Shown: positions 16,550 to 25,219, counted from the stretch's first letter. The stretch is 44,500 bases of DNA from Nocardia niwae NBRC 108934 = DSM 45340 (GCF_001613465.1 NZ_BDCK01000055.1:1-44500), one strand, 5' to 3'. Numbers and translations are program-made. The notes: a model not told the origin generated them from the sequence alone.

Positions 16550-17911
16550 TCAGCGGAAGTACGGGTACTCCTGCACGAAATGGAAGCCCCGGCTGCGCAG
16601 CGGGAAGGAGTTCAGGTCCATCCGATCGAGCGATATCGTCACGGGTGTCCCGTTCAGCTCACCGGTCAGCCGCAAGGTGTCCGTGGCGGGCCGGGTGAAG
16701 GCGAAGGCGCCCAGAGGTGCGGGCTGAGCGTCCGGCGACGGCGGCGCCGCAGACAGCACCAGGGTGTGCGCGGCCTCGTCGACCACTGCCACGACGGGCA
16801 GGAACGAGTCGTCCATCCGCTGCACGGTCGTGTGCCCGCGATCGACGACCAGCCGGCGCCAGCGGCCCTCGTCGGTGATCAGCGGCGGCGCGGGATGGCC
16901 GTCCCTGGTGAACTCGCCGACGGTCCAGATGCCGTACAGCGGAGGTTTCGGCGCGCCGTCACCCGACTCGCGCCAGGATTGCCAGCCGATGTGCACGCCA
17001 CCCACGAGTACCCACAGTCCGAGCGCCACTTGCACCGCCGCCGCGATCCGATTCGCGCGGCGGGAGCCGAACAGCGGGGGCTGTGTGGCCGGTTCGGACG
17101 GGCGTTCCAGCACCAGCACATTCGCCAACCGACCGGCCTGCGGGGCCAGTACCACCAGTGCGAGCAGCAGCAGGTGGAACGAGAGGATCTTCACCGGTAC
17201 GTCGTAGGTCATGTTCAGCACGAAGACCTGCGCCATGCTCACCAGGCTGAGCAGCGCGCCCGCCGTCGCGGTGCGGGGCAGGAACAACAGCAGACCGCCG
17301 AGCACTTCGGCCGTACCGAGCAGGATTTCGTACACGGGCGCGGCGCCCACCTGGTTCCAGAGCACCGACGCCGGGCTCATCGTCCCGTACGGTTGCAGGA
17401 GCGCGGCGAGCGACGGCGACGGCATCTGCGACGGAATCGCCTTGGCCAGGCCGTAGAAGAGCATCTGCCCGCCCAGGCACAGCCGGACGAACAATACGAA
17501 CCAGCTGCGCAGTCTCGTGTACTCCCGGCGGCGTCGATCGAGAATCGACCAGACGAGCGTGATCAGCACCGCCGCGACGAGTTCGCAGAAGATCAGCAGC
17601 CAGATGGCGGCTTGGTCGCCGCTGCCGGAGTCCTCGTGCAAGACGGCCTCCACGCCGAAGACGTGGTCGCCGACCCAGCCGACCAGCGGGCTCGTCGCTC
17701 GCATCTGCCACAGGATCGCGCTCTCCGGCAGCCATCTGCTCGCGACGCCGGTGAACACGAAAAGGATCTGCGCGAACAGCACACAGAACAGACCGAAGTA
17801 GGCGAAGACGAAGCGGAACGCGATCCGGGCGGGCAGGCTCCATGGCCGCTCGCCGGCGGCCGCCACCTCGCCGACACCAGGCGCCACGACATCCGTCTCG
17901 ACGGTACTCAC
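16550..17911 (-). CDS. DoxX-family multi-pass membrane protein, copy 2
   Basis: 453 residues from the GTG at 17911, with GAGGAGG six bases upstream. The open frame extends far upstream to 18709, but the earlier part does not look coding. It aligns end to end with the product of 15093-16448: same helices (ARIAFRFVFAYFGLFCVLF, then FVLFVRLCLGGQMLFYGLAK), same LLGTAEVLGGLLLFLPRT core, and a C-terminal soluble domain ending FPLRSRGFHFVQEYPYFR, one change from its partner. Conserved Asp in LNMTYDVPVKILSFH and repeated PPLYGIWTVGEF blocks may be functional. Role unknown. It is the upstream gene of the pair, 101 bp from copy 1. Confidence 0.78.
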   Translation of the reverse strand: MSTVETDVVAPGVGEVAAAGERPWSLPARIAFRFVFAYFGLFCVLFAQILFVFTGVASRWLPESAILWQMRATSPLVGWVGDHVFGVEAVLHEDSGSGDQAAIWLLIFCELVAAVLITLVWSILDRRRREYTRLRSWFVLFVRLCLGGQMLFYGLAKAIPSQMPSPSLAALLQPYGTMSPASVLWNQVGAAPVYEILLGTAEVLGGLLLFLPRTATAGALLSLVSMAQVFVLNMTYDVPVKILSFHLLLLALVVLAPQAGRLANVLVLERPSEPATQPPLFGSRRANRIAAAVQVALGLWVLVGGVHIGWQSWRESGDGAPKPPLYGIWTVGEFTRDGHPAPPLITDEGRWRRLVVDRGHTTVQRMDDSFLPVVAVVDEAAHTLVLSAAPPSPDAQPAPLGAFAFTRPATDTLRLTGELNGTPVTISLDRMDLNSFPLRSRGFHFVQEYPYFR

Positions 17912-18084
17912 ATCGCCCTCCTCGCCGACCGACACTTCCGCGAGCCGAAGGTATCCGACCAGGTCATGGGATGACCTCCGGGAAAACCCTGGACTTTCGG
18001 GTCCTTCTTCCGGCCTACGTGCCTGCCCCACCCCCGGCGCCGAGGCCCGGCCGGATTCGTGCTCGGTTCCGGCCCGCCGATAAC

Positions 18085-18098
18085 TAGAACGCGTTACA
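18085..18098. promoter_or_regulatory. KstR-type operator
   Basis: The 14 bases TAGAACGCGTTACA fit the published KstR motif TNNAACNNGTTNNA at every fixed position. The site lies 60 bp before the phosphotransferase start, in the divergent region shared with DoxX copy 2. KstR is the TetR-family repressor of sterol and fatty-acid catabolism genes in mycobacteria and rhodococci. Confidence 0.6.
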
Positions 18099-18157
18099 GT
18101 CGCGTATCCCGGCGCACCCGAGCGGGGCATCCGGGCCGCACGTGTCAGGAGGACATG

Positions 18158-19288
18158 ATGACCGACGATCCGGACCCGGCACAGCGACAGCAGCTGACCG
18201 TCAGCGAACGCGACCTCGACACGCTCGCGGGGGACCTGGCGCGCTGGCTGCAGACGAAGGTCGAGTCGGACGAACTGCCGCGGATCTCCGATCTGTCGCG
18301 TCCGCAGTCCGGGGGCATGTCCAGCACATCGATCCTGTTCGACGCCGAGTGGCGCGCCGCGGGAGGAACGGAGCGCGGGTCGTTCGTCGCGCGGATGGCG
18401 CCCGAGGCCGGGTCGTTCCCCGTCTTCGAGACCTACGACCTGGCCACCCAATACCAGGTGATGGCGGGGGTGGCCGCGGCGACCGACGTGCCCGTGCCGG
18501 GCCTGTGCTGGCTGGAGAACGACGAAAAGCCGCTGGGCGCACCGTTCTTCGTGATGCGCCGCGTCGACGGACGGGTACCGACCGACAATCCGCCGTACGT
18601 GTTCGTCGGCTGGCTGTTCGACGCCGGCCCCGCCGAACGTCTGCGGCTCACACGCAACACCGTCGAGGTGATCGCCAAGATCCACGGCATTCCCGAGCCC
18701 GCGGCACACTTCCCGATGCTGGACGGACCCGGCGATTCACTGCGCAGGCACGTCGATGCCCAGCGCTCGTGGTACCGCTGGGCGCTCGCGGACGACGGCT
18801 TCGAGATCCCTCTGATCGAACGAAGTTTCGCGTGGCTGGACGAGCACTGGCCCACCGACCCGGGTCCGGACGTGCTGAGCTGGGGCGACGCCCGGCCCGG
18901 CAACATCATCTACCGCGACTTCGACCCGGTGGCGGTGCTGGACTGGGAGATGGCCGCGCTGGCGCCGCGCGAACTCGACCTGGGCTGGGTGATCTTCATC
19001 CACCGGTTCTTCCAGGATCTGGCCACCCGTTTCGGCCAGCCCGGCCTCCCCGATTTCCTGCGCCGCGACGACGTGGTGTCGACCTACGAAACACTGACCG
19101 GTCATACGGTGCGCGACCTCGACTTCTACATCGTCTACGCCGCGCTGCGGCACGCGATCGTGATGGCCCGGATCAAGCGCAGGATGATCCATTTCGGCGA
19201 GGACACCGACACGCCGGATCGCGACGACTACGTCATGCACCGGGCAAGCCTGGAAGCGCTGCTCGACGGAACCTACGAATGGGACTGA
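18158..19288 (+). CDS. APH-like phosphotransferase (acyl-CoA-dehydrogenase-associated type)
   Basis: 376 residues. Two adjacent ATG codons follow AGGAGG; I use the second (18158), which has the better spacing. The kinase-like fold of aminoglycoside/choline phosphotransferases is clear: Brenner motif LSWGDARPGNIIYRD and metal-binding LDWEMAAL. The family ELDLGWVIF stretch follows. The subgroup is the one linked to acyl-CoA dehydrogenases (ACAD10/FadE36-like), which in other organisms phosphorylates hydroxyacyl substrates before beta-oxidation; that role is inference here. It probably forms an operon with the following gene, which starts two bases after its stop. A KstR-type site upstream supports a lipid or sterol catabolic role rather than antibiotic resistance. 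Confidence 0.85.
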   Translation: MTDDPDPAQRQQLTVSERDLDTLAGDLARWLQTKVESDELPRISDLSRPQSGGMSSTSILFDAEWRAAGGTERGSFVARMAPEAGSFPVFETYDLATQYQVMAGVAAATDVPVPGLCWLENDEKPLGAPFFVMRRVDGRVPTDNPPYVFVGWLFDAGPAERLRLTRNTVEVIAKIHGIPEPAAHFPMLDGPGDSLRRHVDAQRSWYRWALADDGFEIPLIERSFAWLDEHWPTDPGPDVLSWGDARPGNIIYRDFDPVAVLDWEMAALAPRELDLGWVIFIHRFFQDLATRFGQPGLPDFLRRDDVVSTYETLTGHTVRDLDFYIVYAALRHAIVMARIKRRMIHFGEDTDTPDRDDYVMHRASLEALLDGTYEWD

Positions 19289-19290
19289 CC

Positions 19291-20388
19291 ATGCCTGTGC
19301 CTTTGGACGAATACCCCATCCACCAGACCCCGCTGTCGCTGGCGCGCGTGGCTTCCAGCGACCGCAACTTCTACGACCGCAGCTACTTCAACGCCCACGA
19401 CCGCGACGGCGGCACGTTCCTCATCACCGGTTTCGGCGTGTACCCCAACCTCGGGGTGACCGACGCCTACGCCGCCGTGCGGCGCGGCGACACGGTGCGC
19501 GCCGTGCGCTTCTCCGACGCGCTCGGCGATCGGAGCCTCGACCAGCGCGTCGGCGGATACCGCGTCGAGGTGCTGGAGCCGCTGCGGCGCATCCGGGTGG
19601 TCTGCGACCACGACGACCTCGGCTTCGACCTCACCTGGACCGGCGCCTTCCCCGCCGTGCAGGAGCAACCGCATGTCATCCTCACGGGCAACCGGCCGAT
19701 CATCGACGCGTCGCGGTTCGCGCAGGTCGGCTCGTGGGCGGGGACGCTGCGGGTGGACGGCGAGGACATCGCGGTCGACCCGGCGGTGTGGACCGGGACC
19801 AGGGACCGCTCGTGGGGCATCCGCCCGGTCGGCGAGACCGAGCCGCCCGGCCGCGCGGCCTCCGAGCCCGCGGGCGGGTTCTGGTGGCTGTACGTGCCGC
19901 TGCGCTTCGAGGATTTCGCCGTCGTGGTCATCGTGCAGGAGGAACCGGACGGCAGGCGCACGCTCAACGACGCGACCCGGATCTGGCCAGACGGACGCAC
20001 CGAGCAACTCGGCTGGCCCCGGATCTCCGTCGATTACCGTTCCGGCACAAGGATCCCCGTCGGCGCGCGACTCGAGCTGACCACGCCGGACGGCAAGCCC
20101 CTGGAGATCGAGATCACGCCGGGCATCGGCGTCCCGCTGCACGTCGGCTGCGGCTACGGCGGCGATCCCGACTGGCAGCACGGTCAGTGGAAGGGCCGCG
20201 ACTGGTCGTCCTCGAGCCGCTACGACCTCACCGACCCGGCCATCGTCGCCCGCACCCCGTACGGCGTGATCGACCACGTCGCCCGGGCGCGCTGCGGCGA
20301 TGCCGAGGGCTGGGGCCTGTTCGAACACGCCAGCATCGGCCGCCACGACCCCACCGGCTTCGCCGACTGGGGCTCGGTGGCACCCTGA
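19291..20388 (+). CDS. Conserved protein of unknown function partnered with the phosphotransferase
   Basis: 365 residues from the ATG at 19291; an ATG at 19279 overlapping the previous gene is also possible. No enzyme motif is recognised. The sequence is rich in short predicted beta strands with many Trp, Gly and charged turns (GGTFLITGFGVYPNLGVTD, GFWWLYVPLRFEDFAVVVI, EQLGWPRISVDYRSGTRIP). It resembles the lipocalin-like two-barrel layout of AttH/CrtC-type proteins and the DUF7064/DUF7065 group, which I name only as likely. There is no signal peptide. Tight coupling to the kinase-like gene suggests action on the same lipid-derived substrate. Confidence 0.72.
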   Translation: MPVPLDEYPIHQTPLSLARVASSDRNFYDRSYFNAHDRDGGTFLITGFGVYPNLGVTDAYAAVRRGDTVRAVRFSDALGDRSLDQRVGGYRVEVLEPLRRIRVVCDHDDLGFDLTWTGAFPAVQEQPHVILTGNRPIIDASRFAQVGSWAGTLRVDGEDIAVDPAVWTGTRDRSWGIRPVGETEPPGRAASEPAGGFWWLYVPLRFEDFAVVVIVQEEPDGRRTLNDATRIWPDGRTEQLGWPRISVDYRSGTRIPVGARLELTTPDGKPLEIEITPGIGVPLHVGCGYGGDPDWQHGQWKGRDWSSSSRYDLTDPAIVARTPYGVIDHVARARCGDAEGWGLFEHASIGRHDPTGFADWGSVAP

Positions 20389-20469
20389 ACCAACCGCCCG
20401 GACCGAAGCGACCGTGCGCGGTCACCCGCGCCATCACGTCGACGAACCGCGTCCGCCGGTGATCGCCGC

Positions 20470-20850
20470 TCACACGATCGGATGCGGCCCGCACCGCGCG
20501 GCCGCGAGCACCACGCCGTGCACGACGCGCTTGGGCAGCACCAGCGGCCCACCCCCGGTGGCGAGCAACGCCGCCGCCTCCGCGACGCTTGCCGTGCCGA
20601 GGGCCGCCTGTGTCCGGTCTCTCGGGTTGGGGACGGCGACGGCCGACAGTTCGTCAGCGGAATAGGACCGAAGCGGCACCTGGAGTTCGGCGGCGACGGC
20701 CCGTAGTCCTGGTTCGGCGGAACGCTGCGTGATGGTGGCCAGGCATGCGATCCGGTGCTCGCCCACCCCTTCGCGCAGTGCCTCGCGGATCACGCGCGCC
20801 GAGGTGCGCGGTCGCAGGCCGATGCCGACGACGACCTCAGCCGAGAGCAC
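20470..20850 (-). CDS. cobE: CobE/CbiG C-terminal-domain cobalamin protein
   Basis: 126 residues from the GTG at 20850, which lies inside the 3' end of cobB (14-base overlap), so translation is likely coupled. The CbiG_C fold shows as VVVGIGLRPRTSARVIREAL at the start, then ACLATITQRSAEPGLRAVAAEL, LRSYSADELSAVAVPNP and the C-terminal TGGGPLVLPKRVVHGV. CobE in the aerobic pathway and the CbiG C-terminal domain in the anaerobic one act around the ring-contraction steps; the precise activity of the stand-alone form is not settled. It converges with the unknown-protein gene at 20388. Confidence 0.85.
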   Translation of the reverse strand: MLSAEVVVGIGLRPRTSARVIREALREGVGEHRIACLATITQRSAEPGLRAVAAELQVPLRSYSADELSAVAVPNPRDRTQAALGTASVAEAAALLATGGGPLVLPKRVVHGVVLAAARCGPHPIV

Positions 20851-22339
20851 GGCAACTCGCGAACCGCTCTGCCGCCGTGACGAATCGCCGCACCGCCTCC
20901 GGATTCCCGGCCGGATGGGTGTGCAGGTAGGAGGCGTGCACATTGCCGCTCAGCGCACCCTCCCGGACGCGCTCTCCCGCGCTCCCGAGCCAGCCCCACG
21001 CCGGAGTCCGTGACGGCGCGGACACCAGGCCCGTGCGGTGGAATTCGTGACCGCGAACCCGTTCCCCGGCCCGCCACAGCGGCGAGTCGGCCAGCGCGAC
21101 GGCGTCCCGGTAACCGAGGGTCAGGCGCGGCCCGAACGCGGCGTCGGCCTCCACCACCCCGGCCATCGGATGCCCGTCCAGCGAACGGGTCAGATACAGC
21201 AGCCCGGCGCATTCGGCGTGCACCGGCATCCCGTGCCGGGCGGCTTCGGCCACCGCGCGCAACAGGCCGGAATTGGCGGCCAGCTCCGCGGCATGTTCCT
21301 CGGGGAAACCACCCGGCAACACCAATCCCGTTGTTCCATCAGGCAATTCGTCGTGCAGCGGATCGAACACGACCACCCGCGCCCCCGCGGCCACCAGCAG
21401 CTCACGGTGCTCGGCATAACCGAACGTGAACGCCGGGCCCCCGGCAACCGCGATCCAAGGCCCCTCCCGATCAGCGGCGCCCCCGGCGACTCCCCCACGA
21501 AACGTCGACGGCTCCCGGGGTCCGGCTCCCTCCGCAGACGCCGTCGCCCGCGAGATGGCGGCTCCATCGAGGGATGTCGTGGCGGACAGCCCTTCGAGCC
21601 CACGCACGGCCGCGGCCGGATCCCACGCCGGTCCGTTGACCGACGCGCGTGCGAGTGCCGCGATGGCGTGCAGGTCCACATGCGCGGCGACGAGCTCGGT
21701 CATCGCCGCTACCGCCGCCGTCGCGGCCGCACCGTGTTCCACCGCGGGGATCAGCCCGAGATGCCGGGACGGGACCTCGAGGTCCGCCAGCCGCGGCAGC
21801 GAGCCGAGCACCGGCAACCCGACGCGATCGCAGGCGGCGCGCAGCACCTGGTCGTGCCGTTCGCTGCCGACCCGGTTGAGGATCACGCCTCCCAGCCGGA
21901 CTCCGCTGTCGAAGGTGGCGAATCCGTGCAGCAGCGCCGCCAGGCTCTGGCTGTGCCCCCGGGCGTCCACCACGAGCACCACCGGCGCTCCCAGCAGAGC
22001 CGCCACCTGCGCCGTCGACCCCTCCGCCACCGGACCGGAGTGGTCGTCATCGATCCGGCCGTCGAACAACCCCATCACACCCTCGACCACAGCGAGGTCG
22101 CACCCCTGCGCACCGTGCCGGAACAGCGGCAGCACCCGCTCCGTCCCTACCAGCACCGGATCCAGATTTCTCCCCGGCCGCCCCGCGGCCAGCCCGTGAT
22201 ATCCCGGATCGATGTAATCGGGCCCCACCTTGAACGGCGCCACCCGATGTCCCACCCGCCGCAACGCCCCCACCAACCCCGTAGCCACCGTCGTCTTCCC
22301 ACTCCCCGACGCCGGCGCGGCCACCACCACGGCCCTCAT
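20837..22339 (-). CDS. cobB: Cobyrinate/hydrogenobyrinate a,c-diamide synthase
   Basis: 500 residues, with GGAGG before the ATG. This glutamine-dependent ATPase amidates the a and c side chains of the corrin. The N-terminal DTBS-like domain starts with VVVAAPASGSGKTTVATGL (P-loop at 8-16), followed by FKVGPDYIDPGYH and VEGVMGLFDG. The C-terminal glutaminase domain has VLPGGFPEEHA, the nucleophile region HAECAGLLYL and GHEFHRTG. It is flanked by cobE (overlapping) and cobO. A Ser/Gly/Ala-rich linker of about 60 residues between the two domains is longer than in many homologues. Cytoplasmic. Confidence 0.95.
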   Translation of the reverse strand: MRAVVVAAPASGSGKTTVATGLVGALRRVGHRVAPFKVGPDYIDPGYHGLAAGRPGRNLDPVLVGTERVLPLFRHGAQGCDLAVVEGVMGLFDGRIDDDHSGPVAEGSTAQVAALLGAPVVLVVDARGHSQSLAALLHGFATFDSGVRLGGVILNRVGSERHDQVLRAACDRVGLPVLGSLPRLADLEVPSRHLGLIPAVEHGAAATAAVAAMTELVAAHVDLHAIAALARASVNGPAWDPAAAVRGLEGLSATTSLDGAAISRATASAEGAGPREPSTFRGGVAGGAADREGPWIAVAGGPAFTFGYAEHRELLVAAGARVVVFDPLHDELPDGTTGLVLPGGFPEEHAAELAANSGLLRAVAEAARHGMPVHAECAGLLYLTRSLDGHPMAGVVEADAAFGPRLTLGYRDAVALADSPLWRAGERVRGHEFHRTGLVSAPSRTPAWGWLGSAGERVREGALSGNVHASYLHTHPAGNPEAVRRFVTAAERFASCRALG

Positions 22340-22353
22340 CCCCGCCTCCGCTG

Positions 22354-22414
22354 CGCGAGTGGCACACCCTTGTGCGGGCCTCTCGCGATTCGCCGCACGG
22401 ATGTGCCACTCGCG
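22354..22414. repeat. Long imperfect hairpin between cobO and cobB
   Basis: A perfect 13-bp inverted repeat (22354-22366 with 22402-22414) encloses a second 6-bp one (22372-22377 with 22393-22398). It is in the short gap between two same-strand cob genes, just upstream of the cobB start and without a U tract. It could be an attenuating structure, a processing site or a dispersed repeat element. Confidence 0.6.
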
Positions 22415-22418
22415 GCGA

Positions 22419-23033
22419 TCACCATTCGATGCCTCGTTGGCCTTTGCGGCCGGCGTCCATGGGGTGTTTGAGTTTGGTCATTTCGGTGACGAGGTCGGCG
22501 GCGTCCAGGAGGGGTTGGGGGGCGTCTCGGCCGGTGATGACGACGTGCTGGTTGCCTGGGCGGTTGCGGAGGGTGTCGACGACTTCCGCCAGGTCGACCC
22601 AGCCCCATTTGAGCGGGTAGGTGAACTCGTCGAGTACGTAGAAACGGTGCTGTTCGGCCCGCAGGCGGCGGGCGATCTCCTGCCAGCCGGCCAGCGCGGC
22701 CGCGGCGTGGTCCTGCTCGGTGCCCTGTTTTCGGGTCCAGGACCAGCCCTCGCCCATTTTGTGCCATTCGACCGAGCCGCCCGCGCCGGTCTGTTCGTGC
22801 AGCGCGCCGAGGGCGCGGAAGGCGGCTTCCTCCCCGACCTTCCACTTCGCGCTCTTGACGAATTGGAACACCGCCACGTCGAAACCCTGGTTCCAGGCCC
22901 GCAGCGCCATCCCGAACGCGGCCGTCGACTTACCCTTGCCCGGCCCGGTGTGCACCGCGAGCACCGGCTGGTTGCGCCGCTGCCGCGTGGTCAGCCCGTC
23001 GTCGGGAACGGTCTCCGGAACACCCTTGGGCAT
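22419..23033 (-). CDS. cobO: Corrinoid adenosyltransferase (CobO/BtuR type)
   Basis: 204 residues, normal for CobO. It transfers the 5'-deoxyadenosyl group of ATP to Co(I) corrinoids. The P-loop HTGPGKGKSTAAFGMALRA (GPGKGKST at 30-37) and the family motifs VAVFQFVKSAKWKVGEE, FYVLDEFTYPLKWGW and HVVITGRDAPQPL are complete. The ATG at 23033 is preceded by AAGGAG. About 160 bp separate it from the chelatase gene upstream on the same strand. No cobalamin riboswitch elements are visible in that gap. Confidence 0.96.
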   Translation of the reverse strand: MPKGVPETVPDDGLTTRQRRNQPVLAVHTGPGKGKSTAAFGMALRAWNQGFDVAVFQFVKSAKWKVGEEAAFRALGALHEQTGAGGSVEWHKMGEGWSWTRKQGTEQDHAAAALAGWQEIARRLRAEQHRFYVLDEFTYPLKWGWVDLAEVVDTLRNRPGNQHVVITGRDAPQPLLDAADLVTEMTKLKHPMDAGRKGQRGIEW

Positions 23034-23194
23034 CGAATCTCCTTGCTGGTCCTCGGATCACTACACCGCGTCCGCGCCGGGAACGCCGGTGATCGCCGTG
23101 CTCGGCCCCTGCCGACATCCCGTTCGACGCGTGCTCTCCACCGGCCGGGCCGAGCGCGCCGCCGACGCGACGGCCTGGACCCGACACACCGAAG

Positions 23195-25207
23195 TCACGC
23201 CGCCCACACCGACGTTCCGCTCGGGCCTCCGGAACCGGCGCGAACGACGTCGGCGACCGAATCGCCGGTCAGCTCGGTCAATCGGAGATATCCCCCGCGC
23301 AGGTCGCGCGCCAGATCCGCGGCGAGCCCGAGCCGGATCATGCCGCGTTCGCAGTCGACCACGATCGAGGCGACCGCCTCTCCGGCGAGCAGACGGGCGG
23401 CAGCACGGGCGCGGGGAACCGGGTCGACGCCGCCCGTGGCGCGACCGTCGGTGAGCAGCACCAGCATCGGCCTGCGACGCGGATCGCGCACGCGCTCCCG
23501 GAGCACGACCTCACGGGCCTTCAACAGGCCCGCGGCCAGCGGCGTCTTCCCGCCCGTGCGCATGCCGGCCAGCCTGCGCACAGCGATGTCGACCGACGAG
23601 GTGGGCGGCAGCACGAGCTCGGCTTCCGCGCCTCGCACGGTGACCACGGCGACCTTGTCCCGGCGCTGATAGGCGTCACGCAGCAACGCGACCACCGCGC
23701 CGGTGACGGCGGACAATCGGTCGCGGGCGGCCATCGAACCGGACGCGTCGACGACGAAGACGATCAGATTGCCCTCCCGCCCTTCGCGATACGCCCCACG
23801 GAGATCGTCGGCGGACAGCAACAACGGCCCGTCGCCGCGTCCGCGGGACCGCTGATGCGGGGCGGCCGCGAACACCGTGCCGAGCAGGTGCAGGCCCGAG
23901 GAGGTATCGGTGCTGGAGCGCACCACCCGGCCGTGCCGTGATTCCGCGCGCGAGCGGCGTCCCGGAGCGCCTTCGCCGACGCCGGGCACCTCCCAGCGCG
24001 GTGTCCGCGCACCGGCGGAAACCGGTGCGCCACTGCGGCCTTCCGGCGCATGGCCGCTGCCCGGACCGTCGGGCGGCGACGGGTCGTCAGGGCCGTCGGT
24101 GTCGTCGCCGGAAGCATTGTCCGGCTCCCCGGCGTCCCGTGGCGCGCCGTCCGGCTCGGACGCGCCGCTGGGCGTGGACGTCTCCTCCTCGCGTCGCGCC
24201 TGGTCGGCGGCATCGCGCATGGCGTCGTCGAGCTGTTGTTCGCTGATGCCGGGCTCGTCGAACGGATCGCGCCTGCGCCGGTGCGGCAGCGCCAGTTCGG
24301 CGGCCACCCGCACGTCGTCCTCGGTGACCGCGTCGCCCCCGCGCCAGGCGGCGTGGGCCGTCGCCGTGCGCGCCACGACCAGGTCGGCACGCATCCCGTC
24401 GACGTCGAAGGAGGCGCACAGCGCGGCGATCCGGCGCAGTTCCACGTCGTCGAGCGTCACCCGGCCCAGCCGGTCGCGCGCGGCCAGGATCTTCTCGGCC
24501 ATCTCGTGGTCCGCCGCGGCGTACCGCGCGGCGAATGTGTCCGGGTCGGCCTCGTAGTCCAGCCTGCGGCGCACCACCGCCATGCGGACGTCCACGTCCC
24601 GGGATGCGGCCACATCCACGGTCAGCCCGAACCGGTCCAGCAGTTGCGGACGCAGCTCGCCTTCCTCCGGATTCATGGTGCCCACCAGCACGAAACGCGC
24701 CGGATGCGAGTGCGACACACCGTCGCGCTCGATGTGCACCCGGCCCATCGCCGCGGCGTCCAGCAGCACGTCCACCAGATGGTCGTGCAACAGGTTGACC
24801 TCGTCGACGTACAGCACGCCGTGATGGGCGGCGGCCAGCAGACCGGGGCGGAACGCCTGCTCCCCGTCTCGCAGCACGCGCTCCAGATCCAGCGAGCCGA
24901 CCACGCGGTCCTCGGTCGCGCCCACCGGCAGCTCTACCAAGCGGGCGGGCCGCGCCCCGGTCTCGTCCACCACCGGCGGCAGCAACTGCGCCAGCGCGCG
25001 CACCACGGTCGACTTCGCGGTGCCCTTCTCACCACGCACCAGCACGCCGCCGATGCCGGGATGCACCGCGCACAGGATCAGCGCCAGCTGCAGCCGTTCC
25101 TGCCCGACCACCGCCGAGAAGGGGAAGCCCGCCTCACCGTCCGAACCGGAAAGCGTTCGGCTGTGCTGGTCGGACGTCGGCACTGTTTCGGCATGGGACA
25201 CGGACAC
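23195..25207 (-). CDS. Fused ChlI-ChlD-type chelatase ATPase (Rv2850c-like)
   Basis: 670 residues from the GTG at 25207. The N-terminal AAA+ domain starts with FPFSAVVGQERLQLALIL and has a P-loop variant GEKGTAKST (59-67) and Walker B LYVDEVNLL. A disordered acidic, Pro-rich linker lies near 345-430. The C-terminal VWA domain has a MIDAS motif VVDASGSMAARDR and a TDGRAT segment. The layout joins BchI/ChlI and BchD/ChlD in one chain. In this cob setting it may drive cobalt insertion with a CobN subunit encoded elsewhere; that is inference, and a general MoxR-like role is possible. A TAGAGT box six bases upstream suggests a leaderless start. Confidence 0.9.
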   Translation of the reverse strand: MSVSHAETVPTSDQHSRTLSGSDGEAGFPFSAVVGQERLQLALILCAVHPGIGGVLVRGEKGTAKSTVVRALAQLLPPVVDETGARPARLVELPVGATEDRVVGSLDLERVLRDGEQAFRPGLLAAAHHGVLYVDEVNLLHDHLVDVLLDAAAMGRVHIERDGVSHSHPARFVLVGTMNPEEGELRPQLLDRFGLTVDVAASRDVDVRMAVVRRRLDYEADPDTFAARYAAADHEMAEKILAARDRLGRVTLDDVELRRIAALCASFDVDGMRADLVVARTATAHAAWRGGDAVTEDDVRVAAELALPHRRRRDPFDEPGISEQQLDDAMRDAADQARREEETSTPSGASEPDGAPRDAGEPDNASGDDTDGPDDPSPPDGPGSGHAPEGRSGAPVSAGARTPRWEVPGVGEGAPGRRSRAESRHGRVVRSSTDTSSGLHLLGTVFAAAPHQRSRGRGDGPLLLSADDLRGAYREGREGNLIVFVVDASGSMAARDRLSAVTGAVVALLRDAYQRRDKVAVVTVRGAEAELVLPPTSSVDIAVRRLAGMRTGGKTPLAAGLLKAREVVLRERVRDPRRRPMLVLLTDGRATGGVDPVPRARAAARLLAGEAVASIVVDCERGMIRLGLAADLARDLRGGYLRLTELTGDSVADVVRAGSGGPSGTSVWAA

Positions 25208-25213
25208 GCCCCA

Positions 25214-25219
25214 ACTCTA
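25214..25219 (-). promoter_or_regulatory. Predicted -10 box of the leaderless chelatase gene
   Basis: TAGAGT on the minus strand, six bases before the GTG at 25207. No ribosome site is present. Confidence 0.5.

Noticed and set aside
17912..18709. Upstream extension of the DoxX copy 2 frame
   Set aside because: It runs through the divergent promoter region and into the phosphotransferase gene; the GTG at 17911 has a good ribosome site and matches the paralogue's start.
20410..20423. Small GACCG/CGGTC hairpin between convergent genes as a terminator
   Set aside because: A five-base stem is too common in DNA of this composition to call.
23034..23194. Cobalamin riboswitch before cobO
   Set aside because: I could not find the B12-box or the conserved core; the gap is short and unremarkable.
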